49,751 bases of DNA from Pelomonas sp. KK5 (lineage in GTDB: Bacteria; Pseudomonadota; Gammaproteobacteria; Burkholderiales; Burkholderiaceae_C): assembly GCF_001984095.1 (NCBI RefSeq), contig NZ_LYVQ01000011.1:1-49751 (forward strand), given 5' to 3'. Positions within the stretch are counted from its first letter, which is position 1, and the number at the start of each line of letters is the position of its first letter. A program made the position numbers and the translations under genes. The notes under the pieces are model-generated. The model was not told the origin of the DNA, made no database searches, and saw nothing but the letters and a program-made list of their open reading frames with translations. Shown piece by piece: positions 12,001-18,145 of the stretch.

Positions 12001-13723
12001 GGCCCGAGAACGTGCCGGTGTGCGCGCCGCTGCTCAGGCCGAAGCTGGACACGACCGAGGCCGTCGTCGTGCCGGCGCTCGTGATGTTCCTGGCCAGCGC
12101 GTAGTAGCCGGTGGTCTTACCGTTGAGGCTGCCCAGGCCGAGGTTGGCCGTGGCGCTCATGTCGTACAGCAGCGTGTAGGCGTTGCCGTTGATCGTCAGC
12201 GCCTGGCCCGCGTTGGCCGTGCCGGTGAAATTGAGGCTGCCGCCGAAGCCGCTGTTGCCGAGGTTGAAGCTGTAGTCGCCGCCGGTGCTGGTCTGGTTGC
12301 CGCCGGTGTCGCCGGTGATCATCACCACCTTGCCGGTGCCGCTGGCGGTGACCGCCGCGTTGATGCTGATGTTGCGATAGGCGTCCAGCGTCAGCGTGTT
12401 GGCGCTGCTCCACGTGATGGCGCTGTTGATCGTGATGTCGCCGCTGCCCGAGGCGTTGGCCGTGCCGGGGCCGCTGGTGCCGCTGGCGGTGGTCTGCAGC
12501 GTGACGTTGGTGGTGGCGAGGTTGGTGCTGATCGTAGACGCGCTGGAGCTGCCCACGGTGAGGTCGTAGGGGTCGAGCAGCCACTGGCCGGTGGCGGTGG
12601 CGCCGGTGGTGTCCACCGCGACGGCGCCGAGGGTCAGGTGTTGCGCCGAGGTCTCGACGGCGCCGCCCGCGCCGCTGCTGCCGCGCGCGCTGAGCGTGCC
12701 GGCGGCGCTGGTTTGCGTGCTCTGCATCGAGCCGACCTGGATGCGGCCGCCGGTGGTGCCGTCGGCGCTGATCGCCGAGCTGTCGGCCAGCGTGATCGCA
12801 TCGGCCGTGATCGTGACGACGCCGCCCTTGTCGACGATGCTGCTGGCGCTCAGCGTGCCGCTGTTGACCACGCTGCCCAGCAGCGCGTCCACCGCCCGGC
12901 TGGCCAGGATGATCTGCCCGCCCTCGGCGATCACCGCGCGGCGGTTCTCCACCAGGGTCTTGATCTGCGCCGGCGTGACGGCGATGCCCTGCAGCTTGCT
13001 GTCGGGGCCGAAGTCCAGCGTCACCGCCTCGCCGGCGGCCAGCGCGATGGTGCCGGCCTGGGCCACGAGCACGCCCTCGTTGCGCACCTCGGGGGCGAGC
13101 AGGGCGATGTAGTCGGCAGCCTTGATCTGCCCCAGGTTGACGACCGACGCGGTGCTGCCGTTGCGGCTGAAGACCGCCTTGCCGGCCATGAAGTCGTCGT
13201 TGCTGATCGCCATCGTCGAGGCGACGAGGCCGCCCACGTCCACCTGCGCGCCGGGCGCGAACAGCACGCCGCTGGGGTTGACGATGTAGACGCTGCCGTT
13301 GGCCGTGAGCTGGCCGAAGATCTGGCTCGGCGCGACGCCGACCACGCGATTCAGCGTGACGCTCTGCGCGTTCGGCTGGTTGAAGGTGACCTTGGCCGAT
13401 GAGCCGATGTCGAAGCTCTGCCAGTTGATCGCGGCGCGGTTGGTGCCCTGGTTGACGGTCAGCTGAGCTGCTGCGTTATTTGCACTGACCGTGGCCTGGC
13501 CGGCGACCACCTGGCCGCCGGTGGGCAGCTGGTTGGCCGCAGGGGGCGCGGCCAGCGCCGCGATCGGGATCGAGAAGAACAGGCCGGCCAGCCAGGGCGA
13601 GGCGCTGCTGCCGCCGCCACCGCAGCCGGCGCGCGAGGCCTTGCCCCGGGCGCTGACGGTTTCGGAGACGACGCACCAGCCGTTGACGGCGGTACTCCAG
13701 ACGAGCTTGAAGATCCTGTTCAT
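1..13723 (-). CDS. Giant two-partner-secretion exoprotein (TpsA, filamentous haemagglutinin-like adhesin), C-terminus outside window
   Basis: Large secreted adhesin-type protein, exported by the TpsB encoded 64 bp upstream. By-eye translation in one frame stays open from ATG 13723 to the window edge, at least about 4570 residues. The N-terminus (MNRIFKLVWSTAVNGWCVVSE) matches an extended signal peptide region (ESPR), followed by a hydrophobic stretch ending ALAAP. The TPS/haemagglutination domain follows (about residues 35-180), with the hallmark NPSGVLFAPGAQ. Nucleotides about 11950-10880 encode a GLUG block of roughly nine GGL(I/V)G units with NSYATG(N/T)V links. From about 7800 to 60 there are about 25 YDG units (core KVYDGT, then GDxV, DKNVGTGKTV, ADAGNYT), broken by two MBG-like inserts at about 7260-6700 and 4345-3800. 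The last residues visible are proline-rich, which suggests the C-terminus is near. Its ligand is unknown. The family is well recognised; the exact length and function are not. Confidence 0.9.
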   Translation of the reverse strand, partial: MNRIFKLVWSTAVNGWCVVSETVSARGKASRAGCGGGGSSASPWLAGLFFSIPIAALAAPPAANQLPTGGQVVAGQATVSANNAAAQLTVNQGTNRAAINWQSFDIGSSAKVTFNQPNAQSVTLNRVVGVAPSQIFGQLTANGSVYIVNPSGVLFAPGAQVDVGGLVASTMAISNDDFMAGKAVFSRNGSTASVVNLGQIKAADYIALLAPEVRNEGVLVAQAGTIALAAGEAVTLDFGPDSKLQGIAVTPAQIKTLVENRRAVIAEGGQIILASRAVDALLGSVVNSGTLSASSIVDKGGVVTITADAITLADSSAISADGTTGGRIQVGSMQSTQTSAAGTLSARGSSGAGGAVETSAQHLTLGAVAVDTTGATATGQWLLDPYDLTVGSSSASTISTNLATTNVTLQTTASGTSGPGTANASGSGDITINSAITWSSANTLTLDAYRNISINAAVTASGTGKVVMITGDTGGNQTSTGGDYSFNLGNSGFGGSLNFTGTANAGQALTINGNAYTLLYDMSATANLGLGSLNGKTTGYYALARNITSAGTTTASVVSSFGLSSGAHTGTFSGLGHTVDGLTINVSSGSIYGFFGTVYGTVRDFGITTGAINSSNNGITYMGLLAGQTSGATIKNVYSTGTVQSSNNSNSYGGGLIGQLATSSLDKAWSSASVSLPLAQDIGGLIGQVTTTSTLTSSVTNSYATGNVTSSTSGGGPAGGLIGGINHNGSVNFLGATVDNSYATGTVTSNIYTGGLIGYIQNGSTTNYNTISNSYATGTVTNGSGGYAGGLVGQAALGYTTFTNVHASGNVTTSGNNAGGLIGNTSGNYNPTETIIITKAYATGNVTGTSASSSSIGGLIGDSTNTRVSVSFSAGNVSAAQYFGGLIGAARNSTTLTDVYETGNVTSNGLNTPYAIGGLVGYVAGATVAITNAYSSGTTPTANSANNVAASIGQGAGSTLTNVYYDSTKEGSTAYGSSAPSSVTGGGAKTTSQLQNGTLPSGYSGTIWESTAGYYPYFDFMFPGGTMSISGTAYTSAGATANSGTVQLYANGSALFTLGGTITTNGSTGTYSALVGAGSVTASTKLAGTLTLNGAGSVSGLSYTDAPTTSGANVVGFDLRQGLFLSTTSDTTNSTLQTNLAGALGSSSYTSLKTTLDTALWQINASGNFSVDSALSHGGSSGLTAGGNLSLDAAVTATGSTLMLKAGGTVTDGASGAITATNLALLGGAVTLDGTSNNVTTLAASGVGSLSYTDSNSLTVDSLAGLNTGVTAASINGATTTVTGVAASGDVLLGSTGTNGLTINSAVQTSSAAADATITLRSGQNLQVADGVAVGGTGTNKANVVLWAGYSTTGFRGVAKLGNGTVDTKGGLFYLGGAQGTDSNGGVASYNGVSVPSSEAAAFVSGNPSGATLTGTTITTGGGDIVIKGRANVSSAASYVSGVDLHGATLSSGSGSIAITGTVNATSLGNSAAGITIDGATSIAATGAGTVAITGSDVRTNALTSFSRGVQITAGNGSNVAITTQSGALTVSGTDSSTGTTSDALRLENTAPATATLKITSASGDVTLSGNQSSGGATSGVQGIDFIADGAAAAGAIRIGADGASSYTGNLIVRGSTITHGSGTTATGAVTLNGTGSLTMDSPGTSFTQGFTLDSIYATGTTHTALTVGKSTNTAAVSLPVAQSAAGPVTISGGAVAIGASLSSTGSGSNNLITLSASTSATQSAGTLTASNLLLLRGGNFTLTQAGNAIGTLAASGVGNVSYVDVDALTLGSVGSTNGVSGSGTLNIVTTNGDLTVAQNVATTDTTSAAITLNAALSRAAGTATGGNIVVSGSPSITTGAGGRATLYSGSASGDTSLATLIGLGSGRFRYNSDESSTNYTTALGTGLYGIYRQSINTAVAASTASIVYGTATPNLLGSSGTVNGDTASVTVQSPVTSTSGKLVVNSYTVSPDVTALVGLGYTSSGNSSGTLTVTPKALSISGVTAVSRAYDGTTVATLGGSASIGGAISGDDVSLSGGSTGAFADKNVGTGKTVTVSYSLAGADAANYTAASAGAVTADITPKILTVGGVVANNKVYDGTTAATLSNDGSVSTGVGGETLTLSHGTASFADANVGAGKTVSVLDYALGNGSNGGVASNYQLSSTTATTTADIGTKALTVTANHDAKLVTQSDAAGYNGASYSGFVGADTAGSLGGSLVITRAGQGTDEAAGTYSNALVASGLSSSNYAISFVPGSYTVVAADTLLIKAGSQSVVYGSGLAYSVTAQYITAGNVIHTLTQTGGSGNNYVFSDGVGGTATVTLTPQGAVTSTGGYLNVGSYAIADAAPQRTGSNFTGFHFVGNADVTAKGVAVGTGTVTKVYDGTTTLTGVTLTPGGTMAGDALGVTGSGDFAQKNVGTGLTYTISGLALTQADAANYYLSGGSSLTASDGSITPKALTISGITASSKVYDQTVAATVDVSGAVFTGLVSGDAVTVSATGVFGNKNVGTGKTVTLTSLNGGADLGNYTVSNQAATSADITPKALTISGITAADRDYNGTTNATVSTGGIQYAGLIGGDVLAIASSTGTFADKHVGSGKTVSLANSYAGADLGNYTITDQAGTTASITPAAITVSAADLTKTYDGGTSAAGAAAAVVSGTLFTGDTLVGGSFAYADKNAGIGNKTVTVSGVTISDGNSGNDYTLTLVDNTTSTINRAALSYGGLTASNKVYDGNTTASVVTTGGAFTGLIGGDDVTLGSASGTFDTKNVGTGKTVSLSASYAGADVGNYTITTQASTTADITPATLTISGITAAGKVYDGTNAATVSTSGAVYGGLVSGDLVSVSATGVFSDKNAATGKTVTLSSSYSGADTGNYTIVDQASTTADITPKALTISGLTVADRTYNGTDVASLITSGAVRSGLVSGDVVTISATGQFADKNVGTAKAIALSSSYGGADAGNYAITDQAATTASITPATLVLTAANLTKTYDSTTAATGATAAVGSGTLFSGDTLSGGSFAYADKNFGIGNKTLTVSGVTVNDGNGGANYTVSYASNTTSTINKAGLTISGITAADKVYDGTVNATVSTTGAVYSGLFGGDVVVVSATGAFTDANAGVGKTVNLSSSYSGADVNNYTITSQPTALATIFTKGLVVTANDDARFVTQSDNAGFNGVHYTGFVGGDTAASLNTSGLAVTRPNAGTDVAAGVYSGALVPSGVTSSNYNVTFANGTYTILAANNALVKTVNVDTPYGVVPTYTVASVQYMDGSNVISSLTQTSHTGNSYGYTDGVGGTLSFTLGPSGATTSTSGRVVVGNYTIADAAPVIGGGNLAGPVTFIGNEAVQQAAVTVSAGGVSKVYDGNTSMSGVTLSLNGQYGGDVVTVSGTGAFSQKNVGTNLSYTVSGLTLGGADGGNYYVTGGTSLAGSDGSITPKALTVSGITAANKTYDGTNSATVSGAGVSFGGLVAGDNVTLSSLSGAFTDKNAGIGKTVNLSESFGGTDAGNYTITPQATTTATINPLALTISGSPPVSGLSKVYDGTTLVPIDTTGVSLVGVLGGDQVGLSAQGNTADKNVGINLPLTIAALLGGTDGGNYSVTGFPTVGSVTVSPKALTISGITAADRPYDQTTNATVNTTGTVYAGLVSGDQVTIASSGSFGDAHAGVGKTVNLTNTYGGTDAGNYAITDQPTTTATITPLTITPGGTLPDTSALTKVYDGTTNVPIDTSGITLGGVLPGDQVGVSASGTTADKNVGTNLPVSVSGGLTGANAGDYVYVFPISSGLVTVTPRALVLGGITAADKVYDSTLAATLGFGSATFTGVVSGDTVGYSTNGLFSDKNVGTAKTVNLNAALTGADAGNYTLTGQTSTTASITPLMLSLSGLPDTNGLTKTYDGTVNVPIDTSGVTLGGLLPGDQLGLSASGTTADKNVGVNLPVTIASLLTGADAGNYAFTGFPSSGLVTVSPKALVVSGITAASRAYDQTTSATLSLAGISYAGLVAGDQFSVSATGSFADAHAGVGKTVSIVSTHNGADAGNYTVTDQATTTATITPLTITAGGTLPDTSGLTKVYDGTTNVPIDTSGITLGGILPGDQVGVSASGTTPDKNVGNNIPVSVTGGLTGANAGDYVYVFPISSGLVTVTPKALVLAGITALDKVYDATMAATLRLGNATFSGVVSGDVVGYSTDGRFSDKNVGAAKTVSLNAALTGADAANYTLTGQTTTTASITPLVLSLSGLPDTNGLTKTYDGTTLVPIDTSGVHLGGLLPGDQLGLSASGTTADKNVGVNLPVSITSLLTGADAGNYAFTGFPGSGLVTVSPKALVVSGITADNKVYDATIAATVNTGAATLAGLIAGDQLSLGATGSFADKNAGTGKTVNLSSTYSGADVGNYAITSQATTTANITPRTITVDNLPGSGNGGATDFTKTYDGTTNVPINTSGVTIGGVLPGDSVGYGATGTTADKNAGNDKAVTITGGLTGPDAGNYQVTVPTTATGTVDVLPKTVTVIGTVVLPKIFDGTTSAGLTGSILSPGDVVPGDQLSLTNAGTGQFADPNPGTNKPVTTNIGLGGADAGNYAIVQPQGLTGTISNEAVIVLPPAPPTG
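500..3470 (-). repeat. Higher-order 1059-nt repeat inside the YDG array of tpsA
   Basis: Equivalent landmarks recur at exactly 1059-nt steps. The string GTGTAGTTG lies at 1161, 2220 and 3279. GACGCCGNTGGTGTCGAT starts at 1028, 2087 and 3146. ATCGGNACGTTGGTCGTG lies at 1572 and 2631, and again at 501 with a 12-nt offset. Each period is 353 codons and holds four YDG units of two alternating kinds: one with VPIDTSG...LPGDQ, the other with AGLVSGDQ...VGKTVNL. Outside about 500-3470 the register is lost through small indels. Confidence 0.85.
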
Positions 13724-13787
13724 GCGACAAACACTCCACTGTCGACACTGCACGGGCGCCCGGCCTGCGGGCGTCTTGAATGAGCTT

Positions 13788-15656
13788 CTAGAAGCTGACG
13801 GTGCCCGTCAGCCAGAACCGCGTGCGGTCCAGGCTGCCGTCCTGATCGCGCCCCTGGGCATTGGCGCCGGGGTTGTCGCCGATGCGGCGGGCCACGATGG
13901 CCGAGAGCCGTGTCCGGTAGGGCGCGTCGACGGCCAGGCCCAGGCCCCAGCCGCTCAGCGAGTAGGTGCCCAGCTGGCCGGGTACGCTGTACGGGTTGCG
14001 GATGTGGCCGCGGTCGTAGAAGGCGCTCAGCTCGAAGCCCCAGGGCGCCGCTGCGGGCAGCCGCCACTTGAGGTCCACGTTGAGCAGTTGGCCGCTGGAG
14101 CCGCCGGCCTCGTTGACCGGATAGGCGCGCACGCCGTAGGGGCCGCCGAGGTAGAGCTTCTCGGCCGAGTCCAGGTTCTTGTCGGCCTGCTGGCCGCTGA
14201 AGCCCGCCTGGAGGCTCCAGTCACCGCCGAGCCGCTGCATGCGCGTGAAGCGGTAGCGCAGCGCCTGGAAGGTGCCGGCCACCCTGGGGCCGGCCGCGTC
14301 GGCGGCGACGTAGGCCGCGGGCGAATCGCTCAGCTTCACATGGCCCAGCACGAAGGTGAGGTTGCCGGTGCTGATGCCGCCGCCGCCGATCTGGTCGAAG
14401 GCGTTGCCGTCCAGCTTGAACAGCAGGTTGTCGATCGAGTAGTCGCTGATCGTGCCGGTGCTGGCGGTGTTGTACGGGCGCTTGTGCTCGACGGCGGCGT
14501 CGAGGTAGAGGTTGTGGCTGGCGCTGCGGATCGCGGGGTAGAGCAGGTCGGCCCCGAGCGTCTTCGAGCTGCCGCGCGGCTCCAGCGCGGAGAAGTCGGC
14601 GCCCACGCGGTAGTGCAGGTAGGCCGCATTGGCGCCCAGGCGCAGGCCGTCGGCGCCCAGCGGCACCGAGCCGCCGACGCGCAGGTAGCGCATGTACTCG
14701 GTGACCTGCACGATCGCGTCGAGCTGCTCGCCGAAGTGCGCGGGGCTGTTCAAGCCGATGCGGCCGGTGGCCCGCGCGGCGCCGGTGGAGCGGGCGCCGA
14801 GGTTGTCCAGCGAGGCCTCGCCGAAGACGGCGCCCTTGCTGCTGACGTCCAGCACCACGTCGGTCTCCGCCTCCTTCGCGCCGGCCGCCTGGCTGCCCGC
14901 GACGCCGATGCCCGGCAGGTCGTTGGCCAGCAGCAGGCCGCGTTCGACCGCGGGGATGTTGAACTTGGCGCCCGGCGCCTGGCGCGACTGCACGCTGCCG
15001 ACGATGACGCCGGGGCGCACCGGCAGCGCGGCGGTATCGGTGCCCTGCGAGAAGCGCGTCTGGCCCAGCACCGCCTCGATCACCTTGAGCCGCACGGTGC
15101 CTTCGTCCACCTGCTGCGGCGGCACGATCACGCGGGCCACCCAGCCGGCGGCACGGTAGTAGCGCGCCACGTCGGCGGCGGCCAGCTCCAGCTCGCCCAG
15201 CGTGACGCGGCGCTGCAGGTAGGGCGCGACGATCGGCGCCAGCTGCTCGCTGGTGTAGCGCTCGTTGCCTTCGAAGACGAAGCGCTTGACGAGCAGCGTC
15301 GGGCCTTCGGGAACGCGCGCGCCTTCACCTTGCGTGGCGGGCCTCGGGGCCGTCGGCTGGGGGAGACTGCGCTGGCGTTCCAGCTCGCGCTGCTGGCGGA
15401 TCTGGGCGTCGACGTCGGGGGCGACGGGCGGCTGCTGGGCAAGACCCGGCACTGCCAGGCCCAGTCCGGCCAGCAGTGCCCATGGGGCGCGGGCCGTCAA
15501 GGCCTGGGCCCCACGGAGGTCGGCAACACCGGAGAGAAGGCTTCTTCCTGCATGAGCTCCTCCATACACGAGCGTAGACCTGACTGCGTGTTTCCAGCAC
15601 CCTTGGCCACCGTCTTCGCGGTGCACAGGTGTTCTCGGATGTGTTGAAACAAACAT
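13788..15656 (-). CDS. TpsB outer-membrane transporter (ShlB/FhaC/HecB family)
   Basis: Omp85-superfamily beta-barrel that carries the partner exoprotein across the outer membrane. The longest ORF has 622 residues. A Gln-rich linker lies near residues 75-110. A POTRA_2-type domain follows at about 118-195 (LLVKRFVFEGNERYTSEQL). The ShlB barrel fills the rest, with GGPYGVRAYPV as the likely VRG(Y/F)-type loop-6 motif. The C-terminus ends in Phe (WLTGTVSF), as outer-membrane proteins do. The start is uncertain: a signal peptide (LTARAPWALLAGLGLAVPGLA) begins only at residue 53, so TTG 15500 or GTG 15569 may be the true start rather than ATG 15656. It sits directly ahead of tpsA in the usual tpsB-tpsA order and is probably cotranscribed with it. 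Confidence 0.93.
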   Translation of the reverse strand: MFVSTHPRTPVHREDGGQGCWKHAVRSTLVYGGAHAGRSLLSGVADLRGAQALTARAPWALLAGLGLAVPGLAQQPPVAPDVDAQIRQQRELERQRSLPQPTAPRPATQGEGARVPEGPTLLVKRFVFEGNERYTSEQLAPIVAPYLQRRVTLGELELAAADVARYYRAAGWVARVIVPPQQVDEGTVRLKVIEAVLGQTRFSQGTDTAALPVRPGVIVGSVQSRQAPGAKFNIPAVERGLLLANDLPGIGVAGSQAAGAKEAETDVVLDVSSKGAVFGEASLDNLGARSTGAARATGRIGLNSPAHFGEQLDAIVQVTEYMRYLRVGGSVPLGADGLRLGANAAYLHYRVGADFSALEPRGSSKTLGADLLYPAIRSASHNLYLDAAVEHKRPYNTASTGTISDYSIDNLLFKLDGNAFDQIGGGGISTGNLTFVLGHVKLSDSPAAYVAADAAGPRVAGTFQALRYRFTRMQRLGGDWSLQAGFSGQQADKNLDSAEKLYLGGPYGVRAYPVNEAGGSSGQLLNVDLKWRLPAAAPWGFELSAFYDRGHIRNPYSVPGQLGTYSLSGWGLGLAVDAPYRTRLSAIVARRIGDNPGANAQGRDQDGSLDRTRFWLTGTVSF

Positions 15657-15784
15657 AACATAACGGCCAAACCGAGTGCACCAATATTTCTGGTTCGAGG
15701 CCCTAACGGCGAGCCTCGACGGCAGTATCGGCAGCGTGTCTGCCTGGGTACACCCGCACTTCGGGGTTTGTTACGCTCGCCCGG

Positions 15785-16885
15785 ATGGACGCGCGACTTT
15801 CTGCACAGCTGTTACTGAAGCAAGGCTGCCGGCTGCATCTGCCCGGCTTCAAGGCCCTCGAACCTGCCGATGAATTCGAGGCGCTGGCGCGCTGGTGCGC
15901 GCGCGAGGGCGCGCAGGCCGACGTGTATGGCGAGGGCGGCCTGGCCGCAGTCTTCGAGCAGCGCATCGCGGCGCTGCTGGGCAAGCCGGCCGCGGTCTTC
16001 ATGCCCAGCGGCGTGATGGCGCAGCTGATCGCAATGCGCATCTACACAGAACGTGCCGGGCTCGACCGCTTCGGCCTTTCGCCCAACGCGCACCTGGCGC
16101 TGCATGAGCAGGAGGCGCCACAGGCGTTGTTCGGGCTGCATGCGGTGCCGGTGGGTTCGCGGCTGCAGCCGATGACGGCCGAAGACCTGGCCGCGCAGCG
16201 CCAGCGCCTGGCGGCCGTGGTCGTCGAGCTGCCGATGCGCGAGGCCGGCGGGCAACTGCCCGACTGGGATGCGCTGCAGGCGCTGAAGGAACAGGCTGCG
16301 GCCATGGCCACGCCGCTGCACATGGACGGCGCGCGGCTGTGGCAGTGCCGCGCCTTCTACCAGCGCTCCTTCGCGGAGATCGCAGCGGGCTTCGCCTCGG
16401 TCTACGTGTCCATGTACAAGGACATCGGCGGCATGGCCGGCGCGGTGCTGGCCGGCGAGGAGGCCTTCATCGCCGAGGCGCGGCTGTGGCAGCGGCGCAT
16501 GGGCGGCAACCTCTACCAGCAGACGCCGCTGCTGGCCTCGGCGATGCTGCGCTTCGACGCGCGTCTCGCCCTGCTCGACGACTGCTGGCGCCGCGCGAAG
16601 GAACTGGCGAGCCTGTTCGGCCGCCTGCCCGGCGTGCGCGTCAATCCCGCCGAGCCGCGCTGCAATATGTTCCACCTGCAGATCGACGCGCCCGCCGAGG
16701 CGCTGAACGAGGCGCGCGATGCGGTCGCGCGCGAGGAGGGCGCCTGGCTGTTCGGCAAGGCGCGGCCGATGGACGTACGCGGCTTCAGCGTGGTGGAGCT
16801 GACGGTGGGCGACCAGCTGCTGGCGATCGACGACGCCACGGTCGAGCGCCTGTTCCGACTGTTGCTGGAGAGGGCCAGCCCATGA
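15785..16885 (+). CDS. Threonine aldolase / beta-eliminating lyase family PLP enzyme
   Basis: Fold-type I PLP enzyme of the low-specificity threonine aldolase family (Beta_elim_lyase), 366 residues. Visible features are the substrate-entry motif DVYGEGG, the cofactor-region sequence FMPSGVMAQLIAM, the Asp of HMDGARLW that contacts the pyridine nitrogen, and the presumed Schiff-base lysine in VSMYKDIGGMAG. Characterised LtaE enzymes have SKGLGAP at that place, so the exact substrate (L-threonine, allo-threonine or another beta-hydroxy amino acid) is open. The stop overlaps the ATG of the next gene (ATGA), so the two are probably cotranslated. Confidence 0.82.
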   Translation: MDARLSAQLLLKQGCRLHLPGFKALEPADEFEALARWCAREGAQADVYGEGGLAAVFEQRIAALLGKPAAVFMPSGVMAQLIAMRIYTERAGLDRFGLSPNAHLALHEQEAPQALFGLHAVPVGSRLQPMTAEDLAAQRQRLAAVVVELPMREAGGQLPDWDALQALKEQAAAMATPLHMDGARLWQCRAFYQRSFAEIAAGFASVYVSMYKDIGGMAGAVLAGEEAFIAEARLWQRRMGGNLYQQTPLLASAMLRFDARLALLDDCWRRAKELASLFGRLPGVRVNPAEPRCNMFHLQIDAPAEALNEARDAVAREEGAWLFGKARPMDVRGFSVVELTVGDQLLAIDDATVERLFRLLLERASP

Positions 16886-17280
16886 GCTATTCCTTCGACG
16901 CGCAGATGGCGCAGATCCACGCGCTGCTGGCCTGGATCAGCGTCGTGGTGTTCCTGGTGCGCGGCGGCGCCTACCAGCTGAGCCTGCCCTGGGCGATGGA
17001 CGACCGGCTGCGCTTCATCGTGCTGGGCGTGGACCTCCTGATGACGGTCACCGGCCTGAGCCTGTGGGTGCTGGAACACCTGAATCCGCTGTACGACGGC
17101 TGGCTGGGGGCCAAGCTGGTGGCGCTGATCGTCTACACGGTGGCGGCCCATCTGGCGATGTGGGAAGGCGCTGCCGCGCGGCAGGAGCTGCGCGTGCCGG
17201 CCTATCTGGTGGCGCTGTTGGCGCTGGCCTATATGGTGGCCGCGTCAATCACACGAAGTGCGTGGCTGGGCCTGGCCTGA
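16882..17280 (+). CDS. SirB2-like integral membrane protein
   Basis: Protein of 132 residues with four predicted membrane helices: about 12-32 (HALLAWISVVVFLVRGG), 45-68 (FIVLGVDLLMTVTGLSLWVL), 80-98 and 107-125. Length and pattern fit the SirB family (PF04247), membrane proteins of poorly defined role. The start at 16882 is chosen because it overlaps the stop of the upstream PLP enzyme as ATGA. A longer frame running back into that gene is a shadow. Function is not known; the family assignment is from pattern only. Confidence 0.72.
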   Translation: MSYSFDAQMAQIHALLAWISVVVFLVRGGAYQLSLPWAMDDRLRFIVLGVDLLMTVTGLSLWVLEHLNPLYDGWLGAKLVALIVYTVAAHLAMWEGAAARQELRVPAYLVALLALAYMVAASITRSAWLGLA

Positions 17281-17316
17281 CCGGCGCCAGCCCCCTTCGT
17301 ATCGGCCCCGAGCCGT

Positions 17317-18093
17317 TCAGCGGCGCCGCCGGCGCGCCACCAGGCCCAGCACGCCCAGCCCGGCCATCAGCATCGCGTAGCTGTGCGGCTCGGGCACCGG
17401 CGCCGCGAAGTTGATGGTGCCGCCGCCGGAATTGATCATGAAGCCGCCGGCGAACAGCGCCACCTGCGAGGGCGTGTTGCTGAAGGACACGAGCGCCTCG
17501 CTGGAGAAGGGCGAGGGCGCCGCGAAGAAGGCGGCCGCCAGCGTGTTGAAGTTCACCGTCGCATTGGCGCCGGGGAAGAAGGAGGTGCCGGTGGGGAAGG
17601 AGAACACGCTGCCGTTCACCAGGCTGCCCGAGGCCAGCGGCGTGGGGCTGGCGGCGGTGGTCGTCGGCGTGGTGCCGCTGAAGCCGAAGGAGGCAGCGCC
17701 GTTGTAGCCGTAGAGCGTGTAGGTCAGCGTGCTGAAGTTGCCGAGCGAGACCTGGGTCAGCGGGTTGTTGCCGTCGCTGGTGCCGGTACCGGTGAAGGCG
17801 ATGTAGAGGCCATAGCTGCTGTTCAGGCCGGGCACCGTCAGGTTCTGGTTGTTCAGCTGGGCGCCCGTGATGCTGAGGAAGCCGGTCTCGGTGAAGCTGC
17901 CGCCGACGCCGTTGGTGACGGTGGCGTAGTCGGAGATCAGCAGGTTGTCGGCGGTGAAGGCCGCTCCGGAGAGGCCGGCGGCGACCGGATCCAGCGTGAA
18001 GGTGGTCAGGGCCGCGCTGGCGCCGGCGGACAGCGCGAGCAGCGACAGGGCGACGGCCGCCTGCCGCAGGGACGACGGGGAATGCTGGTTCAT
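17317..18093 (-). CDS. PEP-CTERM sorting-domain protein (paralogue 1)
   Basis: Exported protein of 258 residues from the preferred start. It has a Sec signal (VALSLLALSAGASA), an Ala/Ser/Thr/Gly-rich body, and a C-terminal PEP-CTERM tag: VPEPHSYAMLMAGLGVLGL followed by an arginine cluster. Such proteins are cut and anchored by an exosortase, which is not in this window. The start at 18093 is preferred over ATG 18114 because GGAGAC lies at good spacing upstream. It shares blocks such as TADNLLISDYA, FTE(T/S)GFLSIT, the FSSLTYTLY-like segment and the INFA(A/T)(P/A)VPEP tail with the second PEP-CTERM protein at 44975-45763, so the two are paralogues. It is convergent with the SirB2-like gene. 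Confidence 0.88.
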   Translation of the reverse strand: MNQHSPSSLRQAAVALSLLALSAGASAALTTFTLDPVAAGLSGAAFTADNLLISDYATVTNGVGGSFTETGFLSITGAQLNNQNLTVPGLNSSYGLYIAFTGTGTSDGNNPLTQVSLGNFSTLTYTLYGYNGAASFGFSGTTPTTTAASPTPLASGSLVNGSVFSFPTGTSFFPGANATVNFNTLAAAFFAAPSPFSSEALVSFSNTPSQVALFAGGFMINSGGGTINFAAPVPEPHSYAMLMAGLGVLGLVARRRRR

Positions 18094-18145
18094 GGCCTTG
18101 TCTCCGTGGCTCATTTATGCCGGTATTGTCAGTGGAAACCGGACG

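Noticed and set aside
10193-13402. Plus-strand open frame of 1069 codons opposite the N-terminal part of tpsA
   Set aside because: Same low-complexity shadow character. The minus strand encodes the ESPR, TPS and GLUG parts.
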